Source: Paenibacillus sp. BIHB 4019
Lineage (GTDB): Bacteria > Bacillota > Bacilli > Paenibacillales > Paenibacillaceae
Length of the DNA: 64,000 nucleotides
NCBI RefSeq assembly: GCF_002741035.1
Contig: NZ_CP016808.1
Location: 7,092,001-7,156,000, forward strand
Reading direction: 5' to 3'
Shown here piece by piece: positions 45,321 through 54,788 of this stretch. The translations under genes were made by a program, and so were the position numbers. Every line of letters begins with the position of its first letter. Positions within the stretch are counted from its first letter, which is position 1. The notes beneath the pieces were generated by a model. The model was not told the DNA's origin. It saw only the letters and a program-made list of their open reading frames with translations, and ran no database searches.

Positions 45321-46607
45321 TTAACCTTCAACGCGATACACGCTTTTCACCTTGCGGATAACATCCAGCTCTTCAAAGGTTTGCAATACCTTCTGCATCG
45401 CTGCTTTATTCGCATCATGCGTAATGACGATAATTTCCGCTTCTGGATTGACAGGATTCGGCTGTTGCAGAACCGACTCCAAGCTTACCTCAAAGTCTGC
45501 AAATACTTGAGTAATGCGCGCTAGAACGCCTGCGCGATCTGCTACATGGAGAAGCAGGAAATATTTTGAGGAGATTTGCTCATCGGTTTTGAGCTTCTTC
45601 TCTTTATAGGTCATAATGTTTTGCTTGCCGTTAACGCCAAGCTTCAAGTTTTTCACAACGGCAACGAGATCGGCAACAATCGATGTAGCCGTAGGCATGC
45701 CGCCAGCGCCCGGACCATAAAACATCGTTTCTCCAACCGCTTCGCCATGAACATATACGGCGTTGAATACGCCATTGACTGACGCGATAGGATGCGAATG
45801 CTTAACCATCGTTGGCTGTACGCTAATGCTGAATTCGTCATCTTGACGCTCTGCGATGCCAAGCAGCTTAAGCTCATAGCCTAGACGCTTCGCATATTGG
45901 ATGTCTTCACGGCTGACCGATGAAATCCCTTGAACGGATACATCCTCCAAGGCCACATTGGCACGGAAGCCAAGCGTCGCCAAAATCGTCATTTTGCGAG
46001 CAGCATCCAGTCCCTCAACGTCAGAGGTCGGATCGGACTCCGCATAGCCGAGCGCTTGGGCTTCCTTAAGCACATCGGAGTACGAAGCGCCTTCCTGGCT
46101 CATCTTCGTCAAAATATAGTTCGTCGTGCCGTTAACGATACCCATAATTTTAGTTATCCGGTCGGAGGAAAAGCCTTCGATCAAAGTGCGGATAATCGGA
46201 ATGCCGCCAGCTACGCTCGCTTCATAAAGCACATCGCAGCCGTGCTCCTGAGCAACAGCCAGTATTTCCGTTCCATGCAGCGCCATCAAATCTTTATTGG
46301 CAGTCACGACATGCTTGCCGCGCGATAAAGCTTCAATAATATATTGCTTCGTCTGTTCAATTCCGCCCATTACTTCGACGATCACATCAATATCCGGATT
46401 GTGGATAATTTCCCAAGGGTCCTCTGTCAGCTTGGACGGGTCGATCGAAATGTCGCGCGCTTTGCTCTTGTTGCTGACCAGCACTTTCGCAATTTCAATT
46501 GCCGAACCGGTCTGGCTTTGCAGATCCTCCTGATGTCCTTCCACGATGCGGACGACACCTGTTCCTACTGTTCCAAGCCCTAATAAACCTACTTTAATTG
46601 GTTTCAT
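45321..46607 (-). CDS. hom: Homoserine dehydrogenase
   Basis: 428 residues. The N-terminal nucleotide-binding motif GLLGLGTVGTGV, the catalytic domain with GIVNGTTNYIL, and a C-terminal ACT domain (about 350-428) match Hom. It reduces aspartate semialdehyde to homoserine. It lies between pheB and thrB in the operon. Confidence 0.97.
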   Translation of the reverse strand: MKPIKVGLLGLGTVGTGVVRIVEGHQEDLQSQTGSAIEIAKVLVSNKSKARDISIDPSKLTEDPWEIIHNPDIDVIVEVMGGIEQTKQYIIEALSRGKHVVTANKDLMALHGTEILAVAQEHGCDVLYEASVAGGIPIIRTLIEGFSSDRITKIMGIVNGTTNYILTKMSQEGASYSDVLKEAQALGYAESDPTSDVEGLDAARKMTILATLGFRANVALEDVSVQGISSVSREDIQYAKRLGYELKLLGIAERQDDEFSISVQPTMVKHSHPIASVNGVFNAVYVHGEAVGETMFYGPGAGGMPTATSIVADLVAVVKNLKLGVNGKQNIMTYKEKKLKTDEQISSKYFLLLHVADRAGVLARITQVFADFEVSLESVLQQPNPVNPEAEIIVITHDANKAAMQKVLQTFEELDVIRKVKSVYRVEG

Positions 46608-46652
46608 ATGATTCCCTCCATTTATCCTTCAATAAAATAACGTTCTATTTCA

Positions 46653-47090
46653 TCAGCCTTGCCCGATTACGGCGGCTTTACGTACGCCCTGCTGGCTGCG
46701 AATAACATCCATTAAAGAGTCCAAATCCCCGCTGAGCTGGGAAACGTCAACTGAAATGACCACATGGGCAAGTCCTTGCAGGGGAATGCTTTGGTTCATT
46801 GTCAGCACATTGCCTTCATGCGTCGCCACGAGCGACAGCACCTTTGACAGCACGCCCGAACGATGCTCAAGCTCCATAGAAATCGTCACCAGCCGCTCAC
46901 GGTTAATCTGATGCATCGCATAAACGCCATCCTTATATTTATAAAAAGCGCTCCTGCTCAGGTTCGCCTTCTCGGCTGCCTCATGCACCGTTGCCGCTTC
47001 GCCTCTGGCAAGCATTTCCTTTACCTGCAATGTCTTGAGAATGGCTTCCGGCAGCATATCCTCCCGTACAGCAAAATACCGCTGCGTCAC
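46653..47090 (-). CDS. pheB: ACT domain protein PheB
   Basis: 145 residues from a GTG start at 47090. An N-terminal helix-turn-helix-like segment (EAAEKANLSRSAFYKYKDG) and a C-terminal ACT domain (about 70-145) match the PheB/UPF0735 family. In B. subtilis pheB lies beside pheA. Likely an amino-acid-sensing accessory or regulator. First gene of the pheB-hom-thrB-pheA operon. Confidence 0.92.
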   Translation of the reverse strand: MTQRYFAVREDMLPEAILKTLQVKEMLARGEAATVHEAAEKANLSRSAFYKYKDGVYAMHQINRERLVTISMELEHRSGVLSKVLSLVATHEGNVLTMNQSIPLQGLAHVVISVDVSQLSGDLDSLMDVIRSQQGVRKAAVIGQG

Positions 47091-47132
47091 TTCCGTCCCC
47101 CCTAAAAAGACATTTGTTCTTCTATAAAGGAC

Positions 47133-47161
47133 ATTATAGCGGAATCATAAGGCTGGGGCAA
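47133..47161 (-). promoter_or_regulatory. Promoter of pheB-hom-thrB-pheA
   Basis: TTGCCC at 47161-47156 and a perfect TATAAT at 47138-47133, spaced by 17 bases, about 43 bases before the pheB start. Confidence 0.75.
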
Positions 47162-47212
47162 TAGGTTTAAATGATAATCCGCTTTTAAACGGGAATAGTA
47201 TTCAAAAAAAAA

Positions 47213-47245
47213 CGTTCCCTGCAAAGGCAAGCTTCGCAGGGAACG
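47213..47245 (-). terminator. Terminator after the lipoprotein gene
   Basis: CGTTCCCTGC and GCAGGGAACG form a perfect 10-bp stem, followed on minus by nine T. Confidence 0.9.
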
Positions 47246-47307
47246 GATTCAATTACTTATAACGGGCCGTTATCGCGGCAAAGCGTCTGGCGCGCATGCA
47301 GCGCGGC

Positions 47308-47874
47308 CTACTGCTCTGTCCAACTTACAGTCAGCTCGGAAACTCCTTCTTCTGAAGCTAGTTTACCGCCGATGATTGAAATAAATTCGGAGCCGGAAAT
47401 CGTGCCTTGAATAATAATATTTTTATCATCGATCGTCTGGGCGCCGTCCTCCAGCTTCTTTTCATTTACATAATCTTTATAGGATTGGCCCAGCTTGTCG
47501 AAGCCTTCCTTCGTCTTGAAAACAAGCAAAACCGATTTTTTGCCGTTATCGATATTTTCAGTCGAATTTATAATAACCGCATCATCGGGAATCGGGAAAT
47601 CGGCAGGCAAATAATCGGGTCTTGCGCTTGCAGACGATTCTCCGTCACCCTTTGTTTCTGTCTTACCCTCATCTGAAGGAGCTGGTGAGGCAGCAGCATC
47701 GCTTGGCGTCGCTTCCGCTCCAGGGCTTGCGCTTTCCGCAGTATTTCCCGGCGCTACGCTCGCTGTTTCCTGTGGAGCTGTATTGGTTCCACCAGCAGCA
47801 TTATTGCCGCAGGCGCTTACGACACCCGCTATAATAACAACTGACAATAAAGAAAACCATCTATTTTTTTTCAT
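47308..47874 (-). CDS. Lipoprotein of unknown function (paralog 1)
   Basis: 188 residues from the ATG at 47874, preceded by AGAGGATG. The signal ends with the lipobox VSAC, then an Ala/Ser/Pro-rich linker. The C-terminal domain of about 100 residues begins LPADFPIPDDAVI and ends VSELTVSWTEQ. The same domain is found in the gene at 48083, so the two arose by tandem duplication. No family is recognised. It is tethered outside the membrane. Confidence 0.82.
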   Translation of the reverse strand: MKKNRWFSLLSVVIIAGVVSACGNNAAGGTNTAPQETASVAPGNTAESASPGAEATPSDAAASPAPSDEGKTETKGDGESSASARPDYLPADFPIPDDAVIINSTENIDNGKKSVLLVFKTKEGFDKLGQSYKDYVNEKKLEDGAQTIDDKNIIIQGTISGSEFISIIGGKLASEEGVSELTVSWTEQ

Positions 47875-48082
47875 GTTATAACATCCTCTCATTTCATATG
47901 AAAATTCTCATGACAGCGGCAGCTTCCTGTTTAAAATAAACATGACAGTAAAATCGTTAAGCTCATTAAAGGCAAGCAAAAGCAATATTACCACATAAAG
48001 AAGAAGACGGCCAGCATTCACCATTCCCAAATATATCCATGTCATGGTTTCAGCCAGGCCTCATAGCTGCTCCTCAACGCAG

Positions 48083-48610
48083 TCAATTTTCCGACCAGGT
48101 CACCGTAATTTGTGAAACGCCAGCTTCTGAAAGTGTCGTGCCCAACAGCCAAATGGAATGTGTTTTATCGATCGAGCCCTCAATCATAAGCTTCGAATCC
48201 GCAAACGTCACACTGCCGTCTTCCAGCTTTTTATCTATCGCATAAGCTTGATAAAGGTCAGCAAGCTCATCCATCGACTTTTTCGTCGTAAAATTGAGCA
48301 GTATCACTTTTTTGCCCTCATTTACCGAATTCGAGGCAGTCACGAAAACAGCATCATCGGGAATCGGAAAATCGCTTGGCAACTCAGCCGGTCTCGCAAT
48401 AGCCGAAGTCGGTTCACTGCTCGCTGGCAGCTCGTCTGCCTCCGGCTCCGAAAGCGCTTCTTGTTGATCGGCTGCTGCCATCCCGGGCCATGTCTGGTCC
48501 ACTGAAGCTGGGGCCCCGCTACCTCCATCCCCCGCCTCATCGCTGCAAGCACCAAGCCATACGGAAATACTCACCATCGTAATTAAGGAGAGTACTTTGC
48601 TTCTTTTCAT
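48083..48610 (-). CDS. Lipoprotein of unknown function (paralog 2)
   Basis: 175 residues from the ATG at 48610, with alternative starts upstream; AAGGG precedes but spacing is long. A signal ends in LGAC. After a linker the C-terminal domain begins LPSDFPIPDDAVF and ends VSQITVTWSEN. It is about 45-50% similar in appearance to the gene at 47308, in the same orientation with about 208 bases between. The conserved core is (K/E)KLEDG...D.....I.G.I. Function unknown. Confidence 0.78.
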   Translation of the reverse strand: MKRSKVLSLITMVSISVWLGACSDEAGDGGSGAPASVDQTWPGMAAADQQEALSEPEADELPASSEPTSAIARPAELPSDFPIPDDAVFVTASNSVNEGKKVILLNFTTKKSMDELADLYQAYAIDKKLEDGSVTFADSKLMIEGSIDKTHSIWLLGTTLSEAGVSQITVTWSEN

Positions 48611-48840
48611 TACGTTAAACATCCCTTCAACTGCTATTTTCCTTGGCATCGCAGCTTCGGCTGCCTAAACCATGCTTTCTACTGATTCAGCATACCTCCT
48701 AACACTTTTCTTTACTTGCATATGCCTCATTTGCGCCGAATCAATATGTTGCTCTGTATAGCTATTACACCTTTTTGAGCAGGTTGTAACAGCTTTAGCG
48801 CTATTTTCTGAAAATAAAGCTCATGGAGCACATAAAAAAA

Positions 48841-48856
48841 GACGGCTTGCGCCGTC
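48841..48856 (-). terminator. Terminator after obg
   Basis: GACGGC, a short TTGC loop and GCCGTC, followed on minus by seven T. Confidence 0.8.
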
Positions 48857-48875
48857 TCCTTGTGCCAATATTCGA

Positions 48876-50195
48876 TTAAGCCATATAGTCGCTGCCTTCG
48901 AAAAATTCAAAGGTGAAATCGCCGATTTGCACCGTGTCGCCATCTTTAGCGCCATGCTTGCGCAGCGCTGCATCAACACCCATTTTCCGCATAATTTGGG
49001 CAAAACGCATGACTGAGTCATACGAAGTGACCTTCATACGCTTCAAATATTTCTCGATGCTTTCGCTCTCGACTACGTACAGCTCGTTCTCCTTGCGAAT
49101 CGTATAGCTGGATTCCTCGCGTTTCTCGAACGTAAACACCTTGCGCTCCGTAACATCCTTCACTTCTTCGATCTCCAGCTCGTCAGGAACCGACTCCAGC
49201 GTATCCATCGCCTTGTACAACAGCTCCTGAACACCCTGCTTCGTCAAAGAAGACATCGGCACAATGAGGTATTCCTTCTCGCCGCGCACTTCCTCCAGCT
49301 GCTGCTTGAACTTCTCCAAGTGCTCGGCCGCTTCCGGCATATCCATCTTGTTAGCCGCAATAATTTGCGGACGGTCGGCCAGCTTCTCATTGTAGAGCAC
49401 CAGCTCTTCATTGATTTGCAGCCAATCCTCAAACGGATCGCGCCCCTCAGAGCCGGACATATCCAGCACGTGGATGATTACGCGAGTACGCTCGACATGG
49501 CGTAAAAACTCATGTCCAAGACCTACGCCCTCATGCGCGCCTTCAATTAATCCCGGTAAATCCGCCATTACAAAGCTGCGGTCATCACCAACGTCTACAA
49601 CCCCTAAATTCGGCGTTAGCGTTGTAAAATGATACGCGCCGATTTTAGGCTTGGCCCCGGATACGACCGACAGCAAGGTGGACTTGCCTACGCTTGGGAA
49701 TCCGACTAGACCTACGTCTGCCATTACCTTAAGCTCAAGCACAATCCAGCGTTCTTGGCCTTCTTCACCCGTCTCGGCAATATCCGGAGCCGGGTTGTTA
49801 ATCGTTGCAAACCTAGTATTGCCGCGTCCGCCGCGTCCGCCCTTTGCTACAATAATTTCCTGGCCATGGCGTGTCATGTCGGCAATGATTTCCTGCGAGT
49901 CATCGTCAATAATGATCGTGCCGGGAGGAATGCGTACGATCATATCATCCGCACCTGCACCATGCATGCTCTTCACTTTGCCGCGCTCGCCGCGCTCGCC
50001 TTTAAAATGCTTCTGATAGCGGAAATCCATCAGCGTGCGCAAGCCTTCATCTACGCGAAAAATAATATTTCCGCCTTTACCGCCATCGCCACCGGCAGGC
50101 CCGCCCTCCGGTACGTATTTCTCACGACGATAGGAGACGATGCCGTCGCCGCCGTTGCCGCCTTTTACAAATATTTTCGCTTTATCCACAAACAT
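48876..50195 (-). CDS. obg: GTPase Obg
   Basis: 439 residues from the ATG at 50195, where the family N-terminus [18 protein letters not shown] begins after a GGGGGC site. The Gly-rich Obg fold (1-158) is followed by the G domain with [11 protein letters not shown] and DLPGLIEGA, then the C-terminal OCT domain. It acts in ribosome assembly and, in B. subtilis, in stress and sporulation initiation. It follows spo0B, 13 bases apart, as in B. subtilis. Confidence 0.96.
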   Translation of the reverse strand: MFVDKAKIFVKGGNGGDGIVSYRREKYVPEGGPAGGDGGKGGNIIFRVDEGLRTLMDFRYQKHFKGERGERGKVKSMHGAGADDMIVRIPPGTIIIDDDSQEIIADMTRHGQEIIVAKGGRGGRGNTRFATINNPAPDIAETGEEGQERWIVLELKVMADVGLVGFPSVGKSTLLSVVSGAKPKIGAYHFTTLTPNLGVVDVGDDRSFVMADLPGLIEGAHEGVGLGHEFLRHVERTRVIIHVLDMSGSEGRDPFEDWLQINEELVLYNEKLADRPQIIAANKMDMPEAAEHLEKFKQQLEEVRGEKEYLIVPMSSLTKQGVQELLYKAMDTLESVPDELEIEEVKDVTERKVFTFEKREESSYTIRKENELYVVESESIEKYLKRMKVTSYDSVMRFAQIMRKMGVDAALRKHGAKDGDTVQIGDFTFEFFEGSDYMA

Positions 50196-50208
50196 GTTGT
50201 GCCCCCGT

Positions 50209-50946
50209 TCAAGCGCGCTTTTCCGCCTTAAGCCGTATTTCCTCCTGCGGATGTTCAATATCGACCGCCTGCAGAGCCGCGCCTTTCAACTGCTGTTTTA
50301 TTTGATCCTTCAATTGTTGCTCGTCAATTAGCTCGCCTTCCAGATCGAAAGCAACGTGGAGCTGCTGCCCGTCCCAATCCAGTGCCAGCGTAAGTACGGC
50401 GACTTCGCCAAAACCAGGCTTAACCGCCAGACGATAGCCATTCATTATGCCAATCAATGCTTCGGAGATTTCGGTGCTGGCAAGCGGCAGTTCAACTAAA
50501 TTCAAATCCTGCTCAATGTCCACCTTCAGCTCAAGCGAGCTTGTCAGTGTACGAAAGCCCTGGATGTAGCTGACGAGCGCCGGCTCCCCAAGCTTTGAAA
50601 TTTGGCTCTCCGTAAGCATCTTTGCCCTTATTTTCTCCACATATTCCACCGTTTTATCCGGTTTCTGCATCCGTGTGTAGCCATATAGCACTTGCAGATC
50701 GTTCATCCAGTCATGCCGATGATGGTTAAGCGTCCTCATCCCCGCGGCCTGCAGGCTGTGTATCGTAAGCGCGAGCTGCTTCGCATGCTCACGCCGCTCC
50801 GAGCGAATCCAGATGGCTGCAGCAGCCGCAAACCAAAGCATGAAAAGCACAAGCAGCCAGACTGACGAAGGCCATACAAGCATAGCCACAGCCGGTAGCA
50901 CAATAGAAAAAGCCGCGATGTGCTTTGCCGATTTAATGCGATCCAT
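50209..50946 (-). CDS. spo0B: Spo0B-type sporulation phosphotransferase with N-terminal membrane segments
   Basis: 245 residues. About two N-terminal membrane segments (about 10-48) precede a dimerisation helix with [17 protein letters not shown]; the likely phosphoacceptor is His78 in RHDWM. The C-terminal part is a degenerate ATPase-like domain. In the phosphorelay Spo0B moves phosphate from Spo0F to Spo0A. B. subtilis Spo0B is soluble, so the membrane extension is a lineage feature. Position before obg supports the name. Confidence 0.88.
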   Translation of the reverse strand: MDRIKSAKHIAAFSIVLPAVAMLVWPSSVWLLVLFMLWFAAAAAIWIRSERREHAKQLALTIHSLQAAGMRTLNHHRHDWMNDLQVLYGYTRMQKPDKTVEYVEKIRAKMLTESQISKLGEPALVSYIQGFRTLTSSLELKVDIEQDLNLVELPLASTEISEALIGIMNGYRLAVKPGFGEVAVLTLALDWDGQQLHVAFDLEGELIDEQQLKDQIKQQLKGAALQAVDIEHPQEEIRLKAEKRA

Positions 50947-51025
50947 TCATTGATCCCACTTTCTCCCGCATGTTTCCCAGCTAATTCAGTATAACATGTC
51001 GCTGCATTAGCCGATAGGTCTTTAA

Positions 51026-51070
51026 GCAGCAAATGCCCCGGCCTACACGCGAGGCCGGGGCATTTGCTGC
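51026..51070. repeat. Perfect 19-bp inverted repeat between rpmA and spo0B
   Basis: GCAGCAAATGCCCCGGCCT and its exact complement flank a 7-base loop. It begins about two bases after the rpmA stop codon on minus. TTAAAG follows instead of a T-run, so it is not a classic terminator. It may terminate, stabilise or be a processing site dividing the ribosomal and spo0B-obg parts. Confidence 0.75.
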
Positions 51071-51072
51071 TA

Positions 51073-51384
51073 TTATGCTTCTACTGCTGCGGCTACTGGA
51101 GCCAGGTCCACTGGATACACGCTCACTTTTTTGCGATCGCGTCCCCAACGCTCAAACTTTACAACGCCTTCGACTTTCGCATAAAGCGTATCGTCTTTGC
51201 CGATGCCTACGTTAGTTCCTGGGTGAATTTTTGTTCCGCGTTGACGGAACAAGATGCTTCCAGCAGATACGGTTTGACCGTCAGCACGTTTAGCGCCAAG
51301 ACGCTTCGATTGACTGTCACGTCCGTTCTTTGTGGAACCTACACCTTTCTTCGAAGCGAAAAGCTGAAGATTCAGTTTCAACAT
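51073..51384 (-). CDS. rpmA: Ribosomal protein bL27
   Basis: 103 residues from the ATG at 51384, which follows GAGGGAGGG. The N-terminus [14 protein letters not shown] carries the Firmicute extension that the Prp protease removes after Phe9 to expose the mature protein needed at the peptidyl-transferase centre. The prp gene lies just upstream. Confidence 0.96.
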   Translation of the reverse strand: MLKLNLQLFASKKGVGSTKNGRDSQSKRLGAKRADGQTVSAGSILFRQRGTKIHPGTNVGIGKDDTLYAKVEGVVKFERWGRDRKKVSVYPVDLAPVAAAVEA

Positions 51385-51398
51385 GAGATTTCCCTCCC

Positions 51399-51734
51399 TC
51401 ATTCAAGAGATTGTTGTTTAATCACAACATATTTTCCGTAGGACTCTGCAATCGTATTAAGCATCACGATCATCGACTCCAGCAGCAGCTGCACCTTATG
51501 AGCGGTTTCCTGATCAGCTATAACCGGAATATCCGATGATAGCCATCCATTGTCCATTGCATAAGGAAGCTTCACCTCTGCCAGAGCTTCAATCGAGTTG
51601 ACCGTACCGACTGATACAGCCGATACGCCAGCGCAGACGATGTCTTTGCCGTGCTTCGCATACTTCGCATGACCTTTAATCTTAAACGATGTAATCCGCT
51701 TGTCAGCATTTCGTACAATCGTAACCGTGATCAT
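51399..51734 (-). CDS. prp: Ribosomal-processing cysteine protease Prp
   Basis: 111 residues. The catalytic pair His22 (GHA) and Cys34 (DIVCAG) is intact. Prp cleaves the N-terminal extension of bL27. It lies between rplU and rpmA, the conserved order in Firmicutes (B. subtilis YsxB). Confidence 0.95.
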   Translation of the reverse strand: MITVTIVRNADKRITSFKIKGHAKYAKHGKDIVCAGVSAVSVGTVNSIEALAEVKLPYAMDNGWLSSDIPVIADQETAHKVQLLLESMIVMLNTIAESYGKYVVIKQQSLE

Positions 51735-51744
51735 AATAATCCTC

Positions 51745-52056
51745 TTACGCTTGGATTTTGCCGATCGTTACTTTTGTGTACGGTTGACGATGACCTTGCT
51801 TACGACGGTAGTTCTTTTTGGCTTTGTATTTGTAAACGATGATCTTTTGGCCTCTGCCTTGTTTTTCAACAGTAGCAGAAACAGTAGCGCCGGAAATAAC
51901 TGGAGTACCAGTTACAAGACCGTCAGCACCGGATACAGCCAACACGCGATCAAACGTTACGCTTTCGCCTGCATTGGCGTTCAGTTTTTCGATGAAAAGC
52001 ACATCGCCTTCCTGAACTTTGTATTGCTTGCCGCCAGTTTCGATAATTGCGAACAT
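51745..52056 (-). CDS. rplU: Ribosomal protein bL21
   Basis: 103 residues. N-terminus [18 protein letters not shown] and C-terminus with [14 protein letters not shown] are typical. It binds 23S rRNA. First gene of the rplU-prp-rpmA-spo0B-obg transcript, with an RNA-structured leader upstream. Confidence 0.97.
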   Translation of the reverse strand: MFAIIETGGKQYKVQEGDVLFIEKLNANAGESVTFDRVLAVSGADGLVTGTPVISGATVSATVEKQGRGQKIIVYKYKAKKNYRRKQGHRQPYTKVTIGKIQA

Positions 52057-52057
52057 T

Positions 52058-52180
52058 GTGAGTGCACCTCCTTATTGTCGAAGACTCGCCTAATCCAGGT
52101 GAATGGCAGCATGGGCTGCTATTGCTTGTACCCGATCGGAGCGGTATCTGCAAGTCCGCTGTATATAACAATCAGACATA
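52058..52180 (-). promoter_or_regulatory. Probable L21-type ribosomal protein leader
   Basis: Just before rplU the minus strand forms hairpins (GCGG/CCGC, GCAGC/GCTGC) followed by CACCTGGATTAGGCGAG, then AGGAGGTGCA. This resembles the structured leader of rplU in Firmicutes; I cannot run the covariance model. Confidence 0.5.
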
Positions 52181-52187
52181 CTTGAAC

Positions 52188-52216
52188 ATTTTAGCATACA
52201 AAATAGAATCAAGCAA
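52188..52216 (-). promoter_or_regulatory. Promoter of rplU operon
   Basis: TTGCTT at 52216-52211 and TAAAAT at 52193-52188, with a 17-base spacer. The RNA start falls near 52181, at the beginning of the structured leader. Confidence 0.65.
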
Positions 52217-52413
52217 CCTCTATTCTCCGCAAATGTCTAGCAGCAAAACGATTTTCCCCGCTTTATTGTCCCAATAATTTTAATTTTGTATAATGAGGCC
52301 AGTCTTATCGAACGCTTTTTATGCAGAAGCATCTGTCTGAAGCGAGCACGCAATGACAGGCAGACGGTACATCGTTCATGCTACCATTTAAAAGCAAAGG
52401 AAGGTTTTGCGGC

Positions 52414-53277
52414 ATGGATGCCATACTTCGAATGAAAGATGCGCTCGACCTCATGGAGCAAAAAATGGAGGAGCGCCTCGACATCGCCGAAATCGCCAAA
52501 GCCGCCTATGTTTCGCCATTCCATTTTCAGCGGATGTTCCACATGCTGACGGGAATGACGGTAGCGGAATATATTCGCAGGCGCAAGCTGACACTCGCGG
52601 CACAGGAGCTGACGTCAAGCACCATTAAAGTCGTAGATGTTGCTTTAAAATACGGCTATGATTCCCCAGAATCCTTTTCCAAGGCGTTTCGCCGCATTCA
52701 TGGCATCTCGCCGTCGAAAGCGAGAGCACTGGGCGTTTCATTGAAAGCATTCCCCCGCATTTCATTCCAGCTATCATTGAAAGGAGACAAGGACATGGAT
52801 TATCGGATCGTGGAAAAAGAAGCTTTTCAAATTGTCGGCTTGTCCTATGAAGTAAGCTGTAAGAACGGACAAAATTTCATCGACATCCCTAAACTATGGG
52901 AGGCATTCAACCATAGCGATGCGCCCGCCGAGCTGTATTCCAAAGGAGACGGGGCTATTATCGGTGTCTGCCTGGACGGCCAGCCTGATAAAGAAACCTT
53001 TACCTATATGATTGCCACTAAAGTGACGCCTAATGAAGCTGATTCAGAAAAGAAATATATTGCCCGCACCGTTCCTGCGGCTACATAGGCCATCTTCACT
53101 TCGACCGGCCCTCTGCCGGATTCGCTTCAAAACGTATTCCGCCGCATATTCCAGGAATGGTTTCCCGCAACTGGCTATGAGCATTCTGGAGGCCCGGAGC
53201 TGGAGGTTTATTTTGAAGGCGATACTTGCGCTGAGGATTACCACTGCGAAGTGTGGATTCCGATTATGAAAAAATGA
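52414..53277 (+). pseudogene. AraC-family regulator with GyrI-like domain, interrupted by an amber codon
   Basis: The frame starts at ATG 52414 and encodes two AraC helix-turn-helix motifs (IAEIAKAAYVSPFHFQRMF and VALKYGYDSPESFSKAF), then a GyrI-like effector-binding domain. A TAG at 53086-53088 stops it after VPAAT. The same frame continues to 53277 with AIFTSTGPLPDSL and CEVWIPI, the normal end of the GyrI domain. The family has Trp at the stop position (one base from TGG). Without the stop the protein would be 287 residues. A sequencing error is possible. Confidence 0.8.
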
Positions 53278-53382
53278 TCCGCTTAAAATGATGCGAATCA
53301 CTAGTCACCGCGTGAATTAGTCATTGCGCGTTATGCTCGCAGGTGAACAGCCAAATTAGCTGCAGCCTGCTGAAATCAGCAA

Positions 53383-53419
53383 AAGCGACCACTGGAGGGA
53401 GGCCCTTCAGTGGTCGCTT
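53383..53419. terminator. Bidirectional terminator between the AraC gene and rng
   Basis: AAGCGACCACTG pairs with CAGTGGTCGCTT, with an inner GGAGG/CCTT segment. T-runs of three to four bases follow on each side. Confidence 0.75.
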
Positions 53420-53460
53420 TCTTAATTTGCACATACCATCTTCATAATGTTGTTTCATGC

Positions 53461-54702
53461 TTAAGCCTGCAACTTCCTTCCGCTTCCTCCGCAGCACGGG
53501 CAGCGCTCCGTCAGCTGGCCCGCCGCACCCTCCCGCGCCTTTTTGCGGGTCACTTCCATAAGCCCCAGCCTTGTCCAGCCAACGACCGAGCATTTTGTCC
53601 GGTCCCGCCTTGCCCATTCATTCAGGCGTGCCATAATCCGCTCGCGGTTTGGTTCATTTTCCATATCGATAAAATCAATAATAATGATTCCGCCCACATC
53701 ACGAAGCCGCAGCAGCCGGGCAATCTCATCAGCCGCCTCTAAATTCGTGCGGAAAACAGTATCTTCTAAATTCGTAGCACCTGTAAATTTGCCCGTATTC
53801 ACATCAATAACGGTTAAAGCTTCCGTCTCTCCCCATATGAGAGAGCCGCCGCTTGCGAGCCGAATATTCGGCTGGAATGCTTCATGGACCTGCCTAGTGA
53901 CGTCAAAAGCATCAAAAAGCGCAAGCGAGGCATTTTTGTCATACAGCTTGAGCCGTTTCTCAAGCTGGGGTGTCATTTCCCTCAGCAGCGCAGCTGCTTC
54001 CTGCAGGCGGGATGCATCATCAATCCATACCTCTTCCACTTCCATATCCAGCGTATCGCGGACAATTCGCCGCAGCAGCCCGGCTTCCATATGAAGGCCC
54101 ATTGGTGCTTTGGCTACCTCTGCCTGGGTTATTATACGATCCCAGATAGCGCGAAGCTGGGCAACATCAGCGGCAAGCGACTGCTCGGTTTCTCCCGAGG
54201 CCGCCGTCCTAAGGATGATGCCTTCCTCGCCTTGCAGCAGCTGTTCGCCAACATTGCGCAGTCTGGCACGCTCGCTGTCGGCAGCAATTTTTCTCGAAAC
54301 GCCTACATATCCAGCCTGCGGCATGAGCACCAGCCAGCGCCCCGGCAATGTAAAATGGGTCGTTACCCTGGCCCCCTTGCCGCCAAGCGGCTCCTTCATC
54401 ACCTGTACAATAAGCTCTTGGCCTGGCCGAACAAGCTCTTCAATCGAGGGCTTTGTTTCCGGCTGCTTCTCCAAATTGGGATGCAATAAATCATCTATAT
54501 AAAGAAAAGCATTTTTGCCAAGGCCAATATCTACGAATGCCGCCTGCATGCCAGGCAATACGTTAATGACACGCCCTTTGTAGACATTGCCTACGAGGCC
54601 GCTTTTCTCCGACCGTTCCATAAAAAATTCCATGAGCCGGCCATCCTGCAAAACAGCTGTTTGAAGCATTTCTCCGTCACTGTGCATCAACATTTGCTTC
54701 AT
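53461..54702 (-). CDS. rng: Ribonuclease E/G family protein
   Basis: 413 residues. An S1-like domain (about 35-125) is followed by the RNase H-like catalytic core, with DVNTGK and DFIDM supplying the metal-binding acids, and a C-terminal zinc-link motif CPCCGGSG. Length fits RNase G. It cuts single-stranded, AU-rich RNA in decay and rRNA maturation. B. subtilis lacks it. Here it closes the mre-min-spoIVF cluster. Confidence 0.93.
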   Translation of the reverse strand: MKQMLMHSDGEMLQTAVLQDGRLMEFFMERSEKSGLVGNVYKGRVINVLPGMQAAFVDIGLGKNAFLYIDDLLHPNLEKQPETKPSIEELVRPGQELIVQVMKEPLGGKGARVTTHFTLPGRWLVLMPQAGYVGVSRKIAADSERARLRNVGEQLLQGEEGIILRTAASGETEQSLAADVAQLRAIWDRIITQAEVAKAPMGLHMEAGLLRRIVRDTLDMEVEEVWIDDASRLQEAAALLREMTPQLEKRLKLYDKNASLALFDAFDVTRQVHEAFQPNIRLASGGSLIWGETEALTVIDVNTGKFTGATNLEDTVFRTNLEAADEIARLLRLRDVGGIIIIDFIDMENEPNRERIMARLNEWARRDRTKCSVVGWTRLGLMEVTRKKAREGAAGQLTERCPCCGGSGRKLQA

Positions 54703-54788
54703 CTCTCAAACATCACCCGCCAGCTCTCACGTTTTCTTCTATATTAACACAAGTCGCGGCGTCAGTTCCTTATCTGTTTTTGGATTCC

